From: Thermoproteota archaeon
GTDB lineage: Archaea > Thermoproteota > Methanomethylicia > Culexarchaeales > Culexmicrobiaceae
Length of the DNA stretch: 5,477 nucleotides
Direction of reading: 5' to 3'
Assembly: GCA_003649145.1 (NCBI GenBank)
Contig: QMQZ01000026.1
Location: 1-5,477 of the forward strand
Below are positions 1 to 4,398 of the stretch, one piece after another (the stretch's first letter is position 1; each line of letters opens with the position of its first letter). The position numbers were made by a program, and so were the translations under genes. The notes below the pieces were generated by a model. That model was not told the origin of the DNA. It made no database searches and was given only the letters and a program-made list of their open reading frames with translations.

Positions 1-1089
1 CCTATTAACAGTCCCTCCAACAACTTCATCTCCAGGCTTCTTCTCAACAGGAATCGACTCTCCAGTAACCATCGACTCGTCAACTGCTGAGTGCCCATCA
101 ACAACTACTCCATCAACTGGAATTTTCTCTCCAGGCCTAACGATGACAATGTCTCCTACTTGAATCATCTCTGAGGGGATTTCAACTTCAACTCCCTCTC
201 TCAAAACTCTAGCTTTCTTAGGTCGGGCTTCAAGGAGCTTTTTAACTACTGCTGACGCTTTCCCCTTAGTTTTGGTTTCTAGGTACTTGCCCAGCTGGAC
301 GAGGGATAGCACCATTGCTGAGGCGTCGAAGTATACTCCCTCCCACCTAGGAGTTGGAATCGTGTTGAATGCACTTAATGCGAATGCAGCTGTCGTGCCC
401 AGTGAGACTAGCGTGTCCATATTGGCAGTTTTGCCTCTAGCTGCTCTCAATGCTCCTAGGTAGAATCTCCAGCCTACTCCAACCTGAATAACACTTGCCA
501 GTGCGAGGGAGATGTAGGCTGAAAGAGGGGTTCTAGCTAGTGGCAGGTAGGGGGATAGCTCAGATGAGCTTAATATCATGATGACCGCAGATAAAGCCAG
601 ACCGACTAGCGCAGTATTTCTAAGCTTCTTAGCTTCAACCTCCTCTGTGGGGAGCTCGAATTCTTCACTTGTAATGTCGAAGCCTAGATTTGAGATTACC
701 TCTTTAATATCCTCCAACGAGGTTAGGGCTGGATTATACTCGATTAAAATGTTGCTCTTAACATAGTTTGCTGAAGCCCTAACTATGCCTTCAACTTTAC
801 TTAGAGCTTCCTCCAGCATTTTAGCGTCGAAAACGTCTCTGAGCCCACTAACCTTAAGGGAAACCTTCTCGTAAACAACTCGATATCCAAGCTCTTCAAC
901 CGCCCTCTCAATGTCTCTTAACTCGACTAGTTTAGGGTCAAAAACCACATACGCCTTCCCAGAGGCGAAACTTACATTCACCCTCACTACGCCTGGCAGC
1001 TTCCTCAACCTATCCTCTATTCTCAATGCGCAGGAGGCGCAGTGCATGCCTGCAATTCTTAAGGCTATAGCCTTCCTATCACTAATCAT
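1..1089 (-). CDS. copA: CopA copper-translocating P1B-type ATPase, N-terminal part (runs off left edge)
   Basis: Exports copper across the cytoplasmic membrane using ATP. The 363 visible residues hold, in order: a heavy-metal-associated (HMA) domain with GMHCASC (Cys17, Cys20); a second HMA-like domain at about 76-139 without the CxxC pair; membrane helices at about 157-175, 188-210, 226-241 and 253-271, including the family stretch [10 protein letters not shown] at 223-231; and the actuator domain with [10 protein letters not shown] (TGES at 342-345). The CPC membrane motif, the DKTG phosphorylation site and the nucleotide-binding domain lie beyond the edge, so Cu(I) specificity is inferred from the HMA motif and the neighbours. 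The ATG start is supported by GAGGTG at 1097-1102, seven bases upstream. It lies 69 bases after the YHS gene, same strand, and is probably co-transcribed with it. Family assignment is secure; silver or another metal cannot be excluded. Confidence 0.96.
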   Translation of the reverse strand, partial: MISDRKAIALRIAGMHCASCALRIEDRLRKLPGVVRVNVSFASGKAYVVFDPKLVELRDIERAVEELGYRVVYEKVSLKVSGLRDVFDAKMLEEALSKVEGIVRASANYVKSNILIEYNPALTSLEDIKEVISNLGFDITSEEFELPTEEVEAKKLRNTALVGLALSAVIMILSSSELSPYLPLARTPLSAYISLALASVIQVGVGWRFYLGALRAARGKTANMDTLVSLGTTAAFALSAFNTIPTPRWEGVYFDASAMVLSLVQLGKYLETKTKGKASAVVKKLLEARPKKARVLREGVEVEIPSEMIQVGDIVIVRPGEKIPVDGVVVDGHSAVDESMVTGESIPVEKKPGDEVVGGTVNR

Positions 1090-1108
1090 ATTGAAACACC
1101 TCTCAAAG

Positions 1109-1117
1109 CTATAAAAG
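1109..1117 (-). promoter_or_regulatory. Possible TATA box before copA (CTTTTATAG)
   Basis: The minus strand reads CTTTTATAG, a good archaeal TATA-like box. Transcription would start about 25 bases downstream, almost on the copA ATG, giving a leaderless message. This conflicts with the clear SD GAGGTG at 1097-1102, so the box may be fortuitous, with copA read mainly from the promoter before the YHS gene, or it may be a secondary promoter. Confidence 0.3.
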
Positions 1118-1158
1118 AGGGAGAATTAGCGCTTGAAACTACAGTTATTGCAATTATT

Positions 1159-1338
1159 TTAACAGCAAATTCCGCAGCGTCGACATGGATCATCAGATGA
1201 CGTGTACTTTAGAGGATTCTCCTTGAATGCCTTTGCACACTCTTCAGAGCAGAAGTAGTATGTCTTACCTTCATAGCAAGCTTTGAGCTTAGCTGTCTCT
1301 TCATTAACTTCCATTCCACAAACAGGATCTTTAGCCAA
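1159..1338 (-). CDS. Small YHS-domain metal-binding protein with cysteine-rich tail (CopM-like)
   Basis: A 59-residue protein. Residues 4-45 form a YHS domain: DPVCGMEV at 4-11, then YYFCSEEC (Cys30, Cys34) with F38, P42 and Y45 in the usual places. It ends in CRRCGICC (Cys52, 55, 58, 59), an added cysteine cluster. With Cys7 and Cys21 it has eight cysteines. YHS and TRASH domains are related small metal-binding folds. By position between a TRASH regulator and CopA it matches CopM, the proposed copper-binding protein of the Sulfolobus cop cluster; a copper chaperone or buffer role is inferred. No signal peptide or membrane segment is seen, so it should be cytoplasmic. The start is TTG, chosen because a near-perfect SD (GGAGGTGA, 1344-1351) lies five bases upstream and the domain begins at once. 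An in-frame ATG (codon 9) would cut off the PVCG motif. Confidence 0.9.
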   Translation of the reverse strand: MAKDPVCGMEVNEETAKLKACYEGKTYYFCSEECAKAFKENPLKYTSSDDPCRRCGICC

Positions 1339-1343
1339 TTACT

Positions 1344-1351
1344 TCACCTCC
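1344..1351 (-). promoter_or_regulatory. Strong SD GGAGGTGA that fixes the TTG start of the YHS gene
   Basis: The minus strand reads GGAGGTGA, close to a full match to the archaeal 16S rRNA 3' end, five bases before the TTG at 1338. A small inverted repeat, CACTA-N6-TAGTG (1351-1366), ends on the first base of this site, so the message could form a five-pair hairpin abutting the ribosome site. That hairpin is short and its role is uncertain. Confidence 0.75.
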
Positions 1352-1389
1352 ACTATGCTAGTAGTGATACTTACTGTTAAGGTTCATTG

Positions 1390-1404
1390 TTTCCAAAGTG
1401 GAAA
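1390..1404. promoter_or_regulatory. Palindrome TTTCCA-N3-TGGAAA, candidate CopR operator for the YHS-copA unit
   Basis: A perfect 6+6 inverted repeat with a three-base centre, in the 78-base gap between the regulator and YHS genes. The same motif with one mismatch recurs just before the regulator gene (2006-2020). Fifteen-base palindromes are typical for Lrp/AsnC-family regulators, and the gene next door encodes one. If the TATA-like box at 1412-1420 is the promoter, the palindrome sits between that box and the predicted transcription start, where a bound protein would block transcription. If a weaker box closer to the gene is used, it would sit upstream, as for an activator. The operator role is inferred. 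Confidence 0.6.
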
Positions 1405-1411
1405 GGAAGGC

Positions 1412-1420
1412 TAATTTTAA
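1412..1420 (-). promoter_or_regulatory. Possible TATA box for the YHS-copA unit (TTAAAATTA)
   Basis: The minus strand reads TTAAAATTA at the end of the regulator gene, overlapping its stop codon. Transcription would start near 1390, leaving a leader of about 50 bases before the YHS TTG. The box before the regulator gene (2051-2060) is similar. It is assigned from base composition and spacing only. Confidence 0.35.
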
Positions 1421-1995
1421 GTTACCAGCTTCATCTTCCTACTGAACTCTCGCAGGCAGATTGGACAGCACAGGTAGTACTTCCTATTATGTAGAGTGTA
1501 GGTGAGCGGCTTGCCAATTATTTCCTTTCCGCAGTAGTCGCACTTCAACTTTAATATTCGTAGGGACTCTGGAGAGATGGGCTTCTTAATGGATTTTAAA
1601 ACTATGCTCACTTCAAATGGGACGTTTAGGCTTGAAAACTTGTTAAGCAGAGCCTCAAGCGCCTTTACGTCAGCAATTCTAGCTAGGCAGACGACGTTGC
1701 GCTCCCCTGTAGTCAAGTATATCTCTGAAACTTCACTGAGCTTCTCCAGTTCACCTACAACTTCATCAACATTGGAAGCCTTAAAAGTGCATACCAGCTG
1801 GAAGCCTTTGAGCAGACTCTCATCAATTACCACTGAGAATCCTTTAATAATACCCCTCTCGATTAAGCGCTTAACCCTCCTCCTCACCGTGGGCCGGCTC
1901 AAACCTAACTCTCTAGCTATATACGATATAGACGCTCGGGCATCCTCTAGTAGGAGCTTGAGAATCATCTGGTCCACTTCATCAAGTAAACTCAA
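1417..1995 (-). CDS. copR: Copper-responsive transcription regulator, Lrp-type HTH plus C-terminal TRASH domain (CopR/CopT type)
   Basis: Binds DNA and senses copper for the cop cluster downstream. The 192 residues show a winged helix-turn-helix at about 1-57, with recognition region LGLSRPTVRRRVKRL at 30-44; an Lrp-like alpha/beta domain at about 58-140; and a C-terminal TRASH domain with Cys152-x2-Cys155, then Cys176 and Cys180 (C-x20-C-x3-C, as the family requires) plus an extra Cys177. This is the archaeal CopR/CopT architecture, whose members bind copper through TRASH and control copM-copA. I chose TTG at 1993-1995 because AGGTG (2002-2006) is then six bases upstream, as for neighbouring genes. 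The GTG at 2004 would add three residues but lacks an SD. A palindrome at 2006-2020 touches the SD, which suggests autoregulation. Response to other metals (silver, cadmium) is possible. Confidence 0.93.
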   Translation of the reverse strand: MSLLDEVDQMILKLLLEDARASISYIARELGLSRPTVRRRVKRLIERGIIKGFSVVIDESLLKGFQLVCTFKASNVDEVVGELEKLSEVSEIYLTTGERNVVCLARIADVKALEALLNKFSSLNVPFEVSIVLKSIKKPISPESLRILKLKCDYCGKEIIGKPLTYTLHNRKYYLCCPICLREFSRKMKLVT

Positions 1996-2001
1996 CTTCA
2001 A

Positions 2002-2006
2002 CACCT
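2002..2006 (-). promoter_or_regulatory. SD AGGTG deciding the regulator start
   Basis: The minus strand reads AGGTG, six bases before the TTG at 1995 and overlapping the GTG at 2004, which therefore cannot use it. The spacing equals that of the YHS and YjjX-family genes (GGTG-N6-TTG). Confidence 0.55.
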
Positions 2007-2020
2007 ATCCAATGTGGAAA
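2006..2020. promoter_or_regulatory. Palindrome TATCCA-N3-TGGAAA, candidate CopR operator before its own gene
   Basis: Matches the palindrome at 1390-1404 at 11 of 12 arm positions. It lies directly before the SD of the regulator gene. With the TATA-like box at 2051-2060, transcription would begin near 2029 and the site would lie just inside the transcribed leader, a position suited to autorepression. The role is inferred from the repetition and the adjacent Lrp-type gene. Confidence 0.55.
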
Positions 2021-2050
2021 TTTACAATAGAATTTCTTGGAACAGTAAGA

Positions 2051-2060
2051 TTAAATTTTA
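2051..2060 (-). promoter_or_regulatory. Possible TATA box for the regulator gene (TAAAATTTAA)
   Basis: A run of A/T on the minus strand in the 82-base gap after the YjjX-family gene. The predicted start of transcription is near 2029, with a leader of about 35 bases carrying the palindrome and the SD. It is supported only by composition and spacing. Confidence 0.35.
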
Positions 2061-2077
2061 ATTGCAGCCGGCCAGCT

Positions 2078-2602
2078 TTAATAGTAGAATTCAGGGCTTA
2101 TCTTCCTAGCCATAGCGTATATGAGAGAGTCTTCCCAAGCTTTTTGCCTAGTCAGCAGCCTCTTCGTTAGAATTCCAATTGCTCCAATAGTCTTCTTCGT
2201 GTCGTGCATTCCAGTTATATCGTCGAAAACCACCCCCAACTCTTCTCCCTTCAAAACCCTCTCCACAACACTATCTGGAAGAAGCATGTACACGCTTGAA
2301 CCCAAGGAGAATTTACCGCTCCTATCGACGACTGCGCACCACCCTGTTAGAAACCACTCGCCGAACTTCTTGACGATGCCGCCCTCCATTCCAACTCCAA
2401 TATCGGCTTGAATAGCTTGGAGAGCTCTGATCGCTCTATTCTTAGCGCCCCTAACGATTTCCTCTTCACCAATTGGAGTGTGAGAAACGCCAGACTCAAC
2501 TTTAATTGGAACGACTTCTACACTGTTTCCATAAATCTTCTTCATGACATTTTTGGTAGCTGCAATTTTGACAGGATTTGTGGAGCCAACTGCAATCTTC
2601 AA
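2078..2602 (-). CDS. Inosine/xanthosine triphosphatase, YjjX (DUF84) family
   Basis: A house-cleaning enzyme expected to hydrolyse non-canonical purine nucleotides (ITP, XTP), keeping them out of DNA and RNA; cytoplasmic. The 174 residues carry the family pattern: KIAVGSTNPVK at 2-12, VESGV at 35-39, GAKNRA at 52-57, GVGMEGG at 69-75 with its conserved Glu, DDITG at 127-131 and GAIGILT at 140-146. The length equals the usual size of the family. I prefer the TTG at 2600-2602: GGTG (2609-2612) lies six bases upstream and the protein then begins, as in relatives, on its first strand. A GTG at 2651-2653 would add 17 residues without family support, but it sits about 32 bases after a TATA-like box, so a leaderless longer form remains possible. 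It precedes the copper genes on the same strand; a functional link to copper is not evident. Confidence 0.92.
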   Translation of the reverse strand: MKIAVGSTNPVKIAATKNVMKKIYGNSVEVVPIKVESGVSHTPIGEEEIVRGAKNRAIRALQAIQADIGVGMEGGIVKKFGEWFLTGWCAVVDRSGKFSLGSSVYMLLPDSVVERVLKGEELGVVFDDITGMHDTKKTIGAIGILTKRLLTRQKAWEDSLIYAMARKISPEFYY

Positions 2603-2608
2603 TTCAGC

Positions 2609-2612
2609 CACC
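2609..2612 (-). promoter_or_regulatory. SD GGTG favouring the TTG start of the YjjX-family gene
   Basis: GGTG on the minus strand, six bases before the TTG at 2602. No SD precedes the longer GTG alternative at 2653. Confidence 0.5.
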
Positions 2613-2680
2613 AATCTAAGTATCGAAGAACTAGTCAAAACACTTACTATCACGAGTTATCTGATTCAACTCGAATGAAG

Positions 2681-2691
2681 ATATAATTTAA
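2681..2691 (-). promoter_or_regulatory. Possible TATA box for the YjjX-family gene (TTAAATTATAT)
   Basis: A good TATA-like run in the gap (2654-2750) after the 153-residue gene. Transcription would start near 2660, with a leader of about 55 bases to the TTG at 2602, or almost none to the GTG at 2653. It suggests the YjjX-family gene has its own promoter rather than depending on the gene upstream. Confidence 0.4.
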
Positions 2692-2750
2692 CAGAACTAC
2701 TTGCAGAGGCGCGCTTCCACACCCTACCTACAATTTACGCGTTGAGACTT

Positions 2751-3212
2751 TCAATCTCGCTTAAACTTTAATTTTTCAGAGTATTGTTTGTGCAGTTCAA
2801 TTAATTTTGGCTTCAATTTTTCCGGCAACAGCTCATCCTCACTCAGCATTACCTCAATAGTTCTCAGCCTCCACTTGATGTAATTGTAATCACTCAGCTT
2901 CTCAGCTAGTTGAAGCTCTATTGGAAGTGCTTTCACTACGTGTATCTCGTAGATTTCCTCTAAGTTGTCCATGATGACTCTCCTTGTCAACGGCAGGTTC
3001 ATCTTCTTTATCTCGTTGATCTCCACTAACTCGTGCGCAACGAGAATTATGTTTTCTAGAATTTCTTCTAAGCCTAAGTCGGGGTATGGCGTTTCAGCTT
3101 CCATGTACACTATGAAGTCCTCTGGCGTTACATTGCATTCATATCCAATAGTTTTGAGCAGATTGACAGCTTCCTCTAATCTGCATTTCACTCTGCTTTT
3201 CAGCTCTTCCAT
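2751..3212 (-). CDS. Uncharacterised helical protein, 153 residues
   Basis: I do not recognise the family with confidence. The protein is rich in Glu, Leu, Lys and Ile and looks almost wholly helical, without signal peptide or membrane segment, so it should be cytoplasmic. Cys10 and Cys26 are its only cysteines. The central stretch at about 48-118 has the most motif-like character: VAHELVEINEIKKM (58-71, with His60, Glu61, Glu64 and Glu67), then EIYEIHVVKA (86-95, His91), then W114 and the ELLPEKLKP segment (127-135). Spaced His and Glu on neighbouring helices could bind a metal, but that is speculative. The start is a good ATG with GGTGAT (3218-3223) five bases upstream. It is divergent from the tRNA gene and is the first gene of the minus-strand series. 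It is probably a conserved archaeal protein, since the frame is long and its SD is sound. Confidence 0.8.
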   Translation of the reverse strand: MEELKSRVKCRLEEAVNLLKTIGYECNVTPEDFIVYMEAETPYPDLGLEEILENIILVAHELVEINEIKKMNLPLTRRVIMDNLEEIYEIHVVKALPIELQLAEKLSDYNYIKWRLRTIEVMLSEDELLPEKLKPKLIELHKQYSEKLKFKRD

Positions 3213-3313
3213 TTCAAATCACCTTCTCAACTCCCTCTAATTACAGTTTACTTTGAATTCATGGAATTGTAGGAGAATTGGGTCGCTGCGAGGAACAGAA
3301 AACTTATTCAGTC

Positions 3314-3321
3314 AAATATAG
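3314..3321 (+). promoter_or_regulatory. Possible TATA box for tRNA-Leu
   Basis: AAATATAG lies 16 bases before the mature tRNA 5' end. Transcription would then start near or just inside the tRNA, so spacing is tight. The A/T-rich AAAACTTATT at about 3299-3308 after a purine-rich stretch is an alternative with more normal spacing. Confidence 0.35.
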
Positions 3322-3336
3322 TTAGATGAATGAGGA

Positions 3337-3424
3337 GCGGGGGTGGCCGAGTCAGGTCAAAGGCGCAGGGCTTAGGACCCTGTGGCGTAGGCCTGCGTGG
3401 GTTCGAATCCCACCCCCCGCACCA
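3337..3424 (+). tRNA. trnL: tRNA-Leu, anticodon UAG, CCA encoded
   Basis: It folds as a complete cloverleaf. Acceptor stem GCGGGGG (3337-3343) pairs with CCCCCGC (3414-3420). The D arm is closed by GCC/GGC (3346-3348 / 3362-3364). The anticodon stem CAGGG/CCCTG (3366-3370 / 3378-3382) carries loop CTTAGGA with UAG at 3373-3375. A long variable arm of 14 bases (3383-3396) is typical of leucine tRNA. The T arm GTGGG-TTCGAAT-CCCAC spans 3397-3413. The discriminator is A at 3421, followed by an encoded CCA (3422-3424). It reads CUA and, by wobble, other CUN leucine codons. The seven-base anticodon loop is continuous with its stem, so there is no intron at the usual 37/38 site. Confidence 0.97.
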
Positions 3425-3442
3425 CAAAGCACTCCTACTTTG

Positions 3443-3502
3443 CTAATCATAGTGGAGTTAGAGTAGCATAATGGCTAAGTGAAATATTTAGGCTATGATT
3501 AG
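3443..3502 (+). repeat. Perfect 10-bp inverted repeat around a 40-base spacer, function unknown
   Basis: Arms CTAATCATAG (3443-3452) and CTATGATTAG (3493-3502) are exact reverse complements. As RNA the stem could extend by G-U pairs at both ends to about 13 pairs. Inside the spacer a smaller TAGC/GCTA pair (3464-3467 / 3474-3477) could form a nested hairpin. It lies in the 211-base stretch between the tRNA and the methyltransferase gene, where I see no convincing gene. It could be a folded RNA, a processing or termination structure after the tRNA, or two half-sites for a dimeric regulator. Confidence 0.5.
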
Positions 3503-3549
3503 TGATGTAATGAGTTTTCTCAACTTACGCTTCGAGTGAAATTTAAGTG

Positions 3550-3558
3550 TTAAATAGC
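3550..3558 (+). promoter_or_regulatory. Possible TATA box for the methyltransferase transcript (TTAAATAGC)
   Basis: A TATA-like run about 80 bases before the methyltransferase ATG. Transcription would start around 3580, leaving a leader of about 55 bases, or starting near the ATG at 3575 of a 22-codon upstream ORF. An overlapping alternative is ATTTAA at 3541-3546. Confidence 0.3.
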
Positions 3559-3624
3559 TAATTTGATTAACCGTATGAAACTAGGTAAGCTTAGTACTGT
3601 ATTTCTGAAGTTGAAGATTGGATT

Positions 3625-3631
3625 GGGAGGT
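3625..3631 (+). promoter_or_regulatory. SD GGGAGGT deciding the methyltransferase start
   Basis: A strong purine-rich SD ends four bases before the ATG at 3636. The in-frame TTG at 3618 lies upstream of it and has no SD, so the shorter protein is preferred. Confidence 0.7.
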
Positions 3632-3635
3632 TATT

Positions 3636-4331
3636 ATGCATAAATATAGGTATGATCCTCACGCCTATGAGGAGAGGTATCGTAGGGTTTATGAGGCTGG
3701 AGCTGAGTTTTGGGAGGAGCCTATCGCTACTGAAGCTCTTGTCAAGTTTATTCAGGAATTTAATCTTCCTGCTGGATTAATGGTAGTTGATTTGGGCTGT
3801 GGGGAGGGTAGGGATTCAATTTTCCTATCTAAAACAGGTTTTCATGTGATTGGTATTGATGTTTCACCATCTGCAGTGAAGAGGGCGAAGAAGTGGGCTA
3901 GAAGGGAGGGGGCTCTCTTAGATTTTTTGGTGGCAGATGTTGCAGAGCTTCCAATTAGGAGTGAGGTGTACGACCTAGCGGTTAACGTGGCGTGCCTACA
4001 CATGATAATAGATCAAAATGTGAGGAATCATCATTTACGTGAAGCATTTAGGGTGTTGAAGAGTGGAGGCATCTACTTCTCATGCAATTTAGGAGTTGAT
4101 GAGCCAGTGTCAGTCGAAGAATTTAGGAAGAAACCTGGAGGCTTCGTATCTAGAAAAGTGAAAGTTGAGGGGAAGGAAAAGGAAATCTTGCTGCCCATAA
4201 TTCCCGCATGGCCAAAAACAAGGGAGCAGTACTTGGATGAATTTACGCAGGCAGGCTTCAAGATTCTAAAAGTTTACAGAGAGGAAACGAAGCCTATTGG
4301 TTCTTGCTGGATACTGGTAGCTAAAAAGTGA
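3636..4331 (+). CDS. Class I SAM-dependent methyltransferase, substrate unknown
   Basis: Transfers a methyl group from S-adenosylmethionine; soluble, 231 residues. The Rossmann-like SAM-binding fold is clear: motif I VDLGCGEGRD at 51-60, post-I IGIDVSPSAVKRA at 72-84 with the ribose-binding Asp75, the ADVAELP segment at 100-106, motif II region DLAVNVACLHMI at 113-124, and post-II EAFRVLKSGGIY at 136-147. An N-terminal helical cap (1-45) and a C-terminal strand pair complete it. A 30-residue insert rich in Lys, Val and Glu at about 155-187 may shape the substrate site. General layout recalls TehB/UbiE-like small-molecule methyltransferases; no rRNA or tRNA-binding domain is seen. The N-terminus contains several Tyr and Arg (KYRYDPHAYEERYRRVYE). 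It faces the metallo-hydrolase gene tail to tail with a 67-base gap, so the neighbours give no clue to substrate. Confidence 0.9.
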   Translation: MHKYRYDPHAYEERYRRVYEAGAEFWEEPIATEALVKFIQEFNLPAGLMVVDLGCGEGRDSIFLSKTGFHVIGIDVSPSAVKRAKKWARREGALLDFLVADVAELPIRSEVYDLAVNVACLHMIIDQNVRNHHLREAFRVLKSGGIYFSCNLGVDEPVSVEEFRKKPGGFVSRKVKVEGKEKEILLPIIPAWPKTREQYLDEFTQAGFKILKVYREETKPIGSCWILVAKK

Positions 4332-4398
4332 AATTGCTTTACAACTTAAGAAGCCAATTGATTTTAACTAAAGGGGTATAGTAATGGCAGTATTCTAC

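Noticed and set aside
272..1114. Three short plus-strand frames over the left end
   Set aside because: They lie opposite the CopA coding sequence, which has unmistakable HMA and TGES motifs; they lack SD sites and domains.
1577..2170. A 197-codon open frame on the plus strand
   Set aside because: It is antisense to the regulator and the end of the YjjX-family gene, both of which have clear family motifs. The plus-strand translation is Ser/Leu/Thr-rich with no recognisable domain, so it is a shadow frame.
3425..3442. CAAAG-N8-CTTTG after the tRNA as a terminator hairpin
   Set aside because: The stem is only five weak pairs and no T run follows. Archaeal tRNA genes usually end on T stretches.
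3456..3490. A tRNA-like D-arm resemblance (TAGCATAATGGCTA)
   Set aside because: No T arm with a TTCGAAT-type loop and no acceptor stem can be found around it.
3498..3510. A box C-like GTGATGT, considered as part of a C/D box guide RNA
   Set aside because: The last base of the C box does not match and no CTGA box D with a terminal stem lies at a normal distance.
3618..3635. TTG at 3618 as the methyltransferase start
   Set aside because: It has no SD upstream, whereas the ATG at 3636 follows GGGAGGT at a suitable distance.
4332..4398. Terminators in the convergent gap between methyltransferase and hydrolase genes
   Set aside because: Only a TTTT at 4362-4365 and a 5-bp AATTG/CAATT pair are present. 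Neither is convincing enough to call a terminator on either strand.
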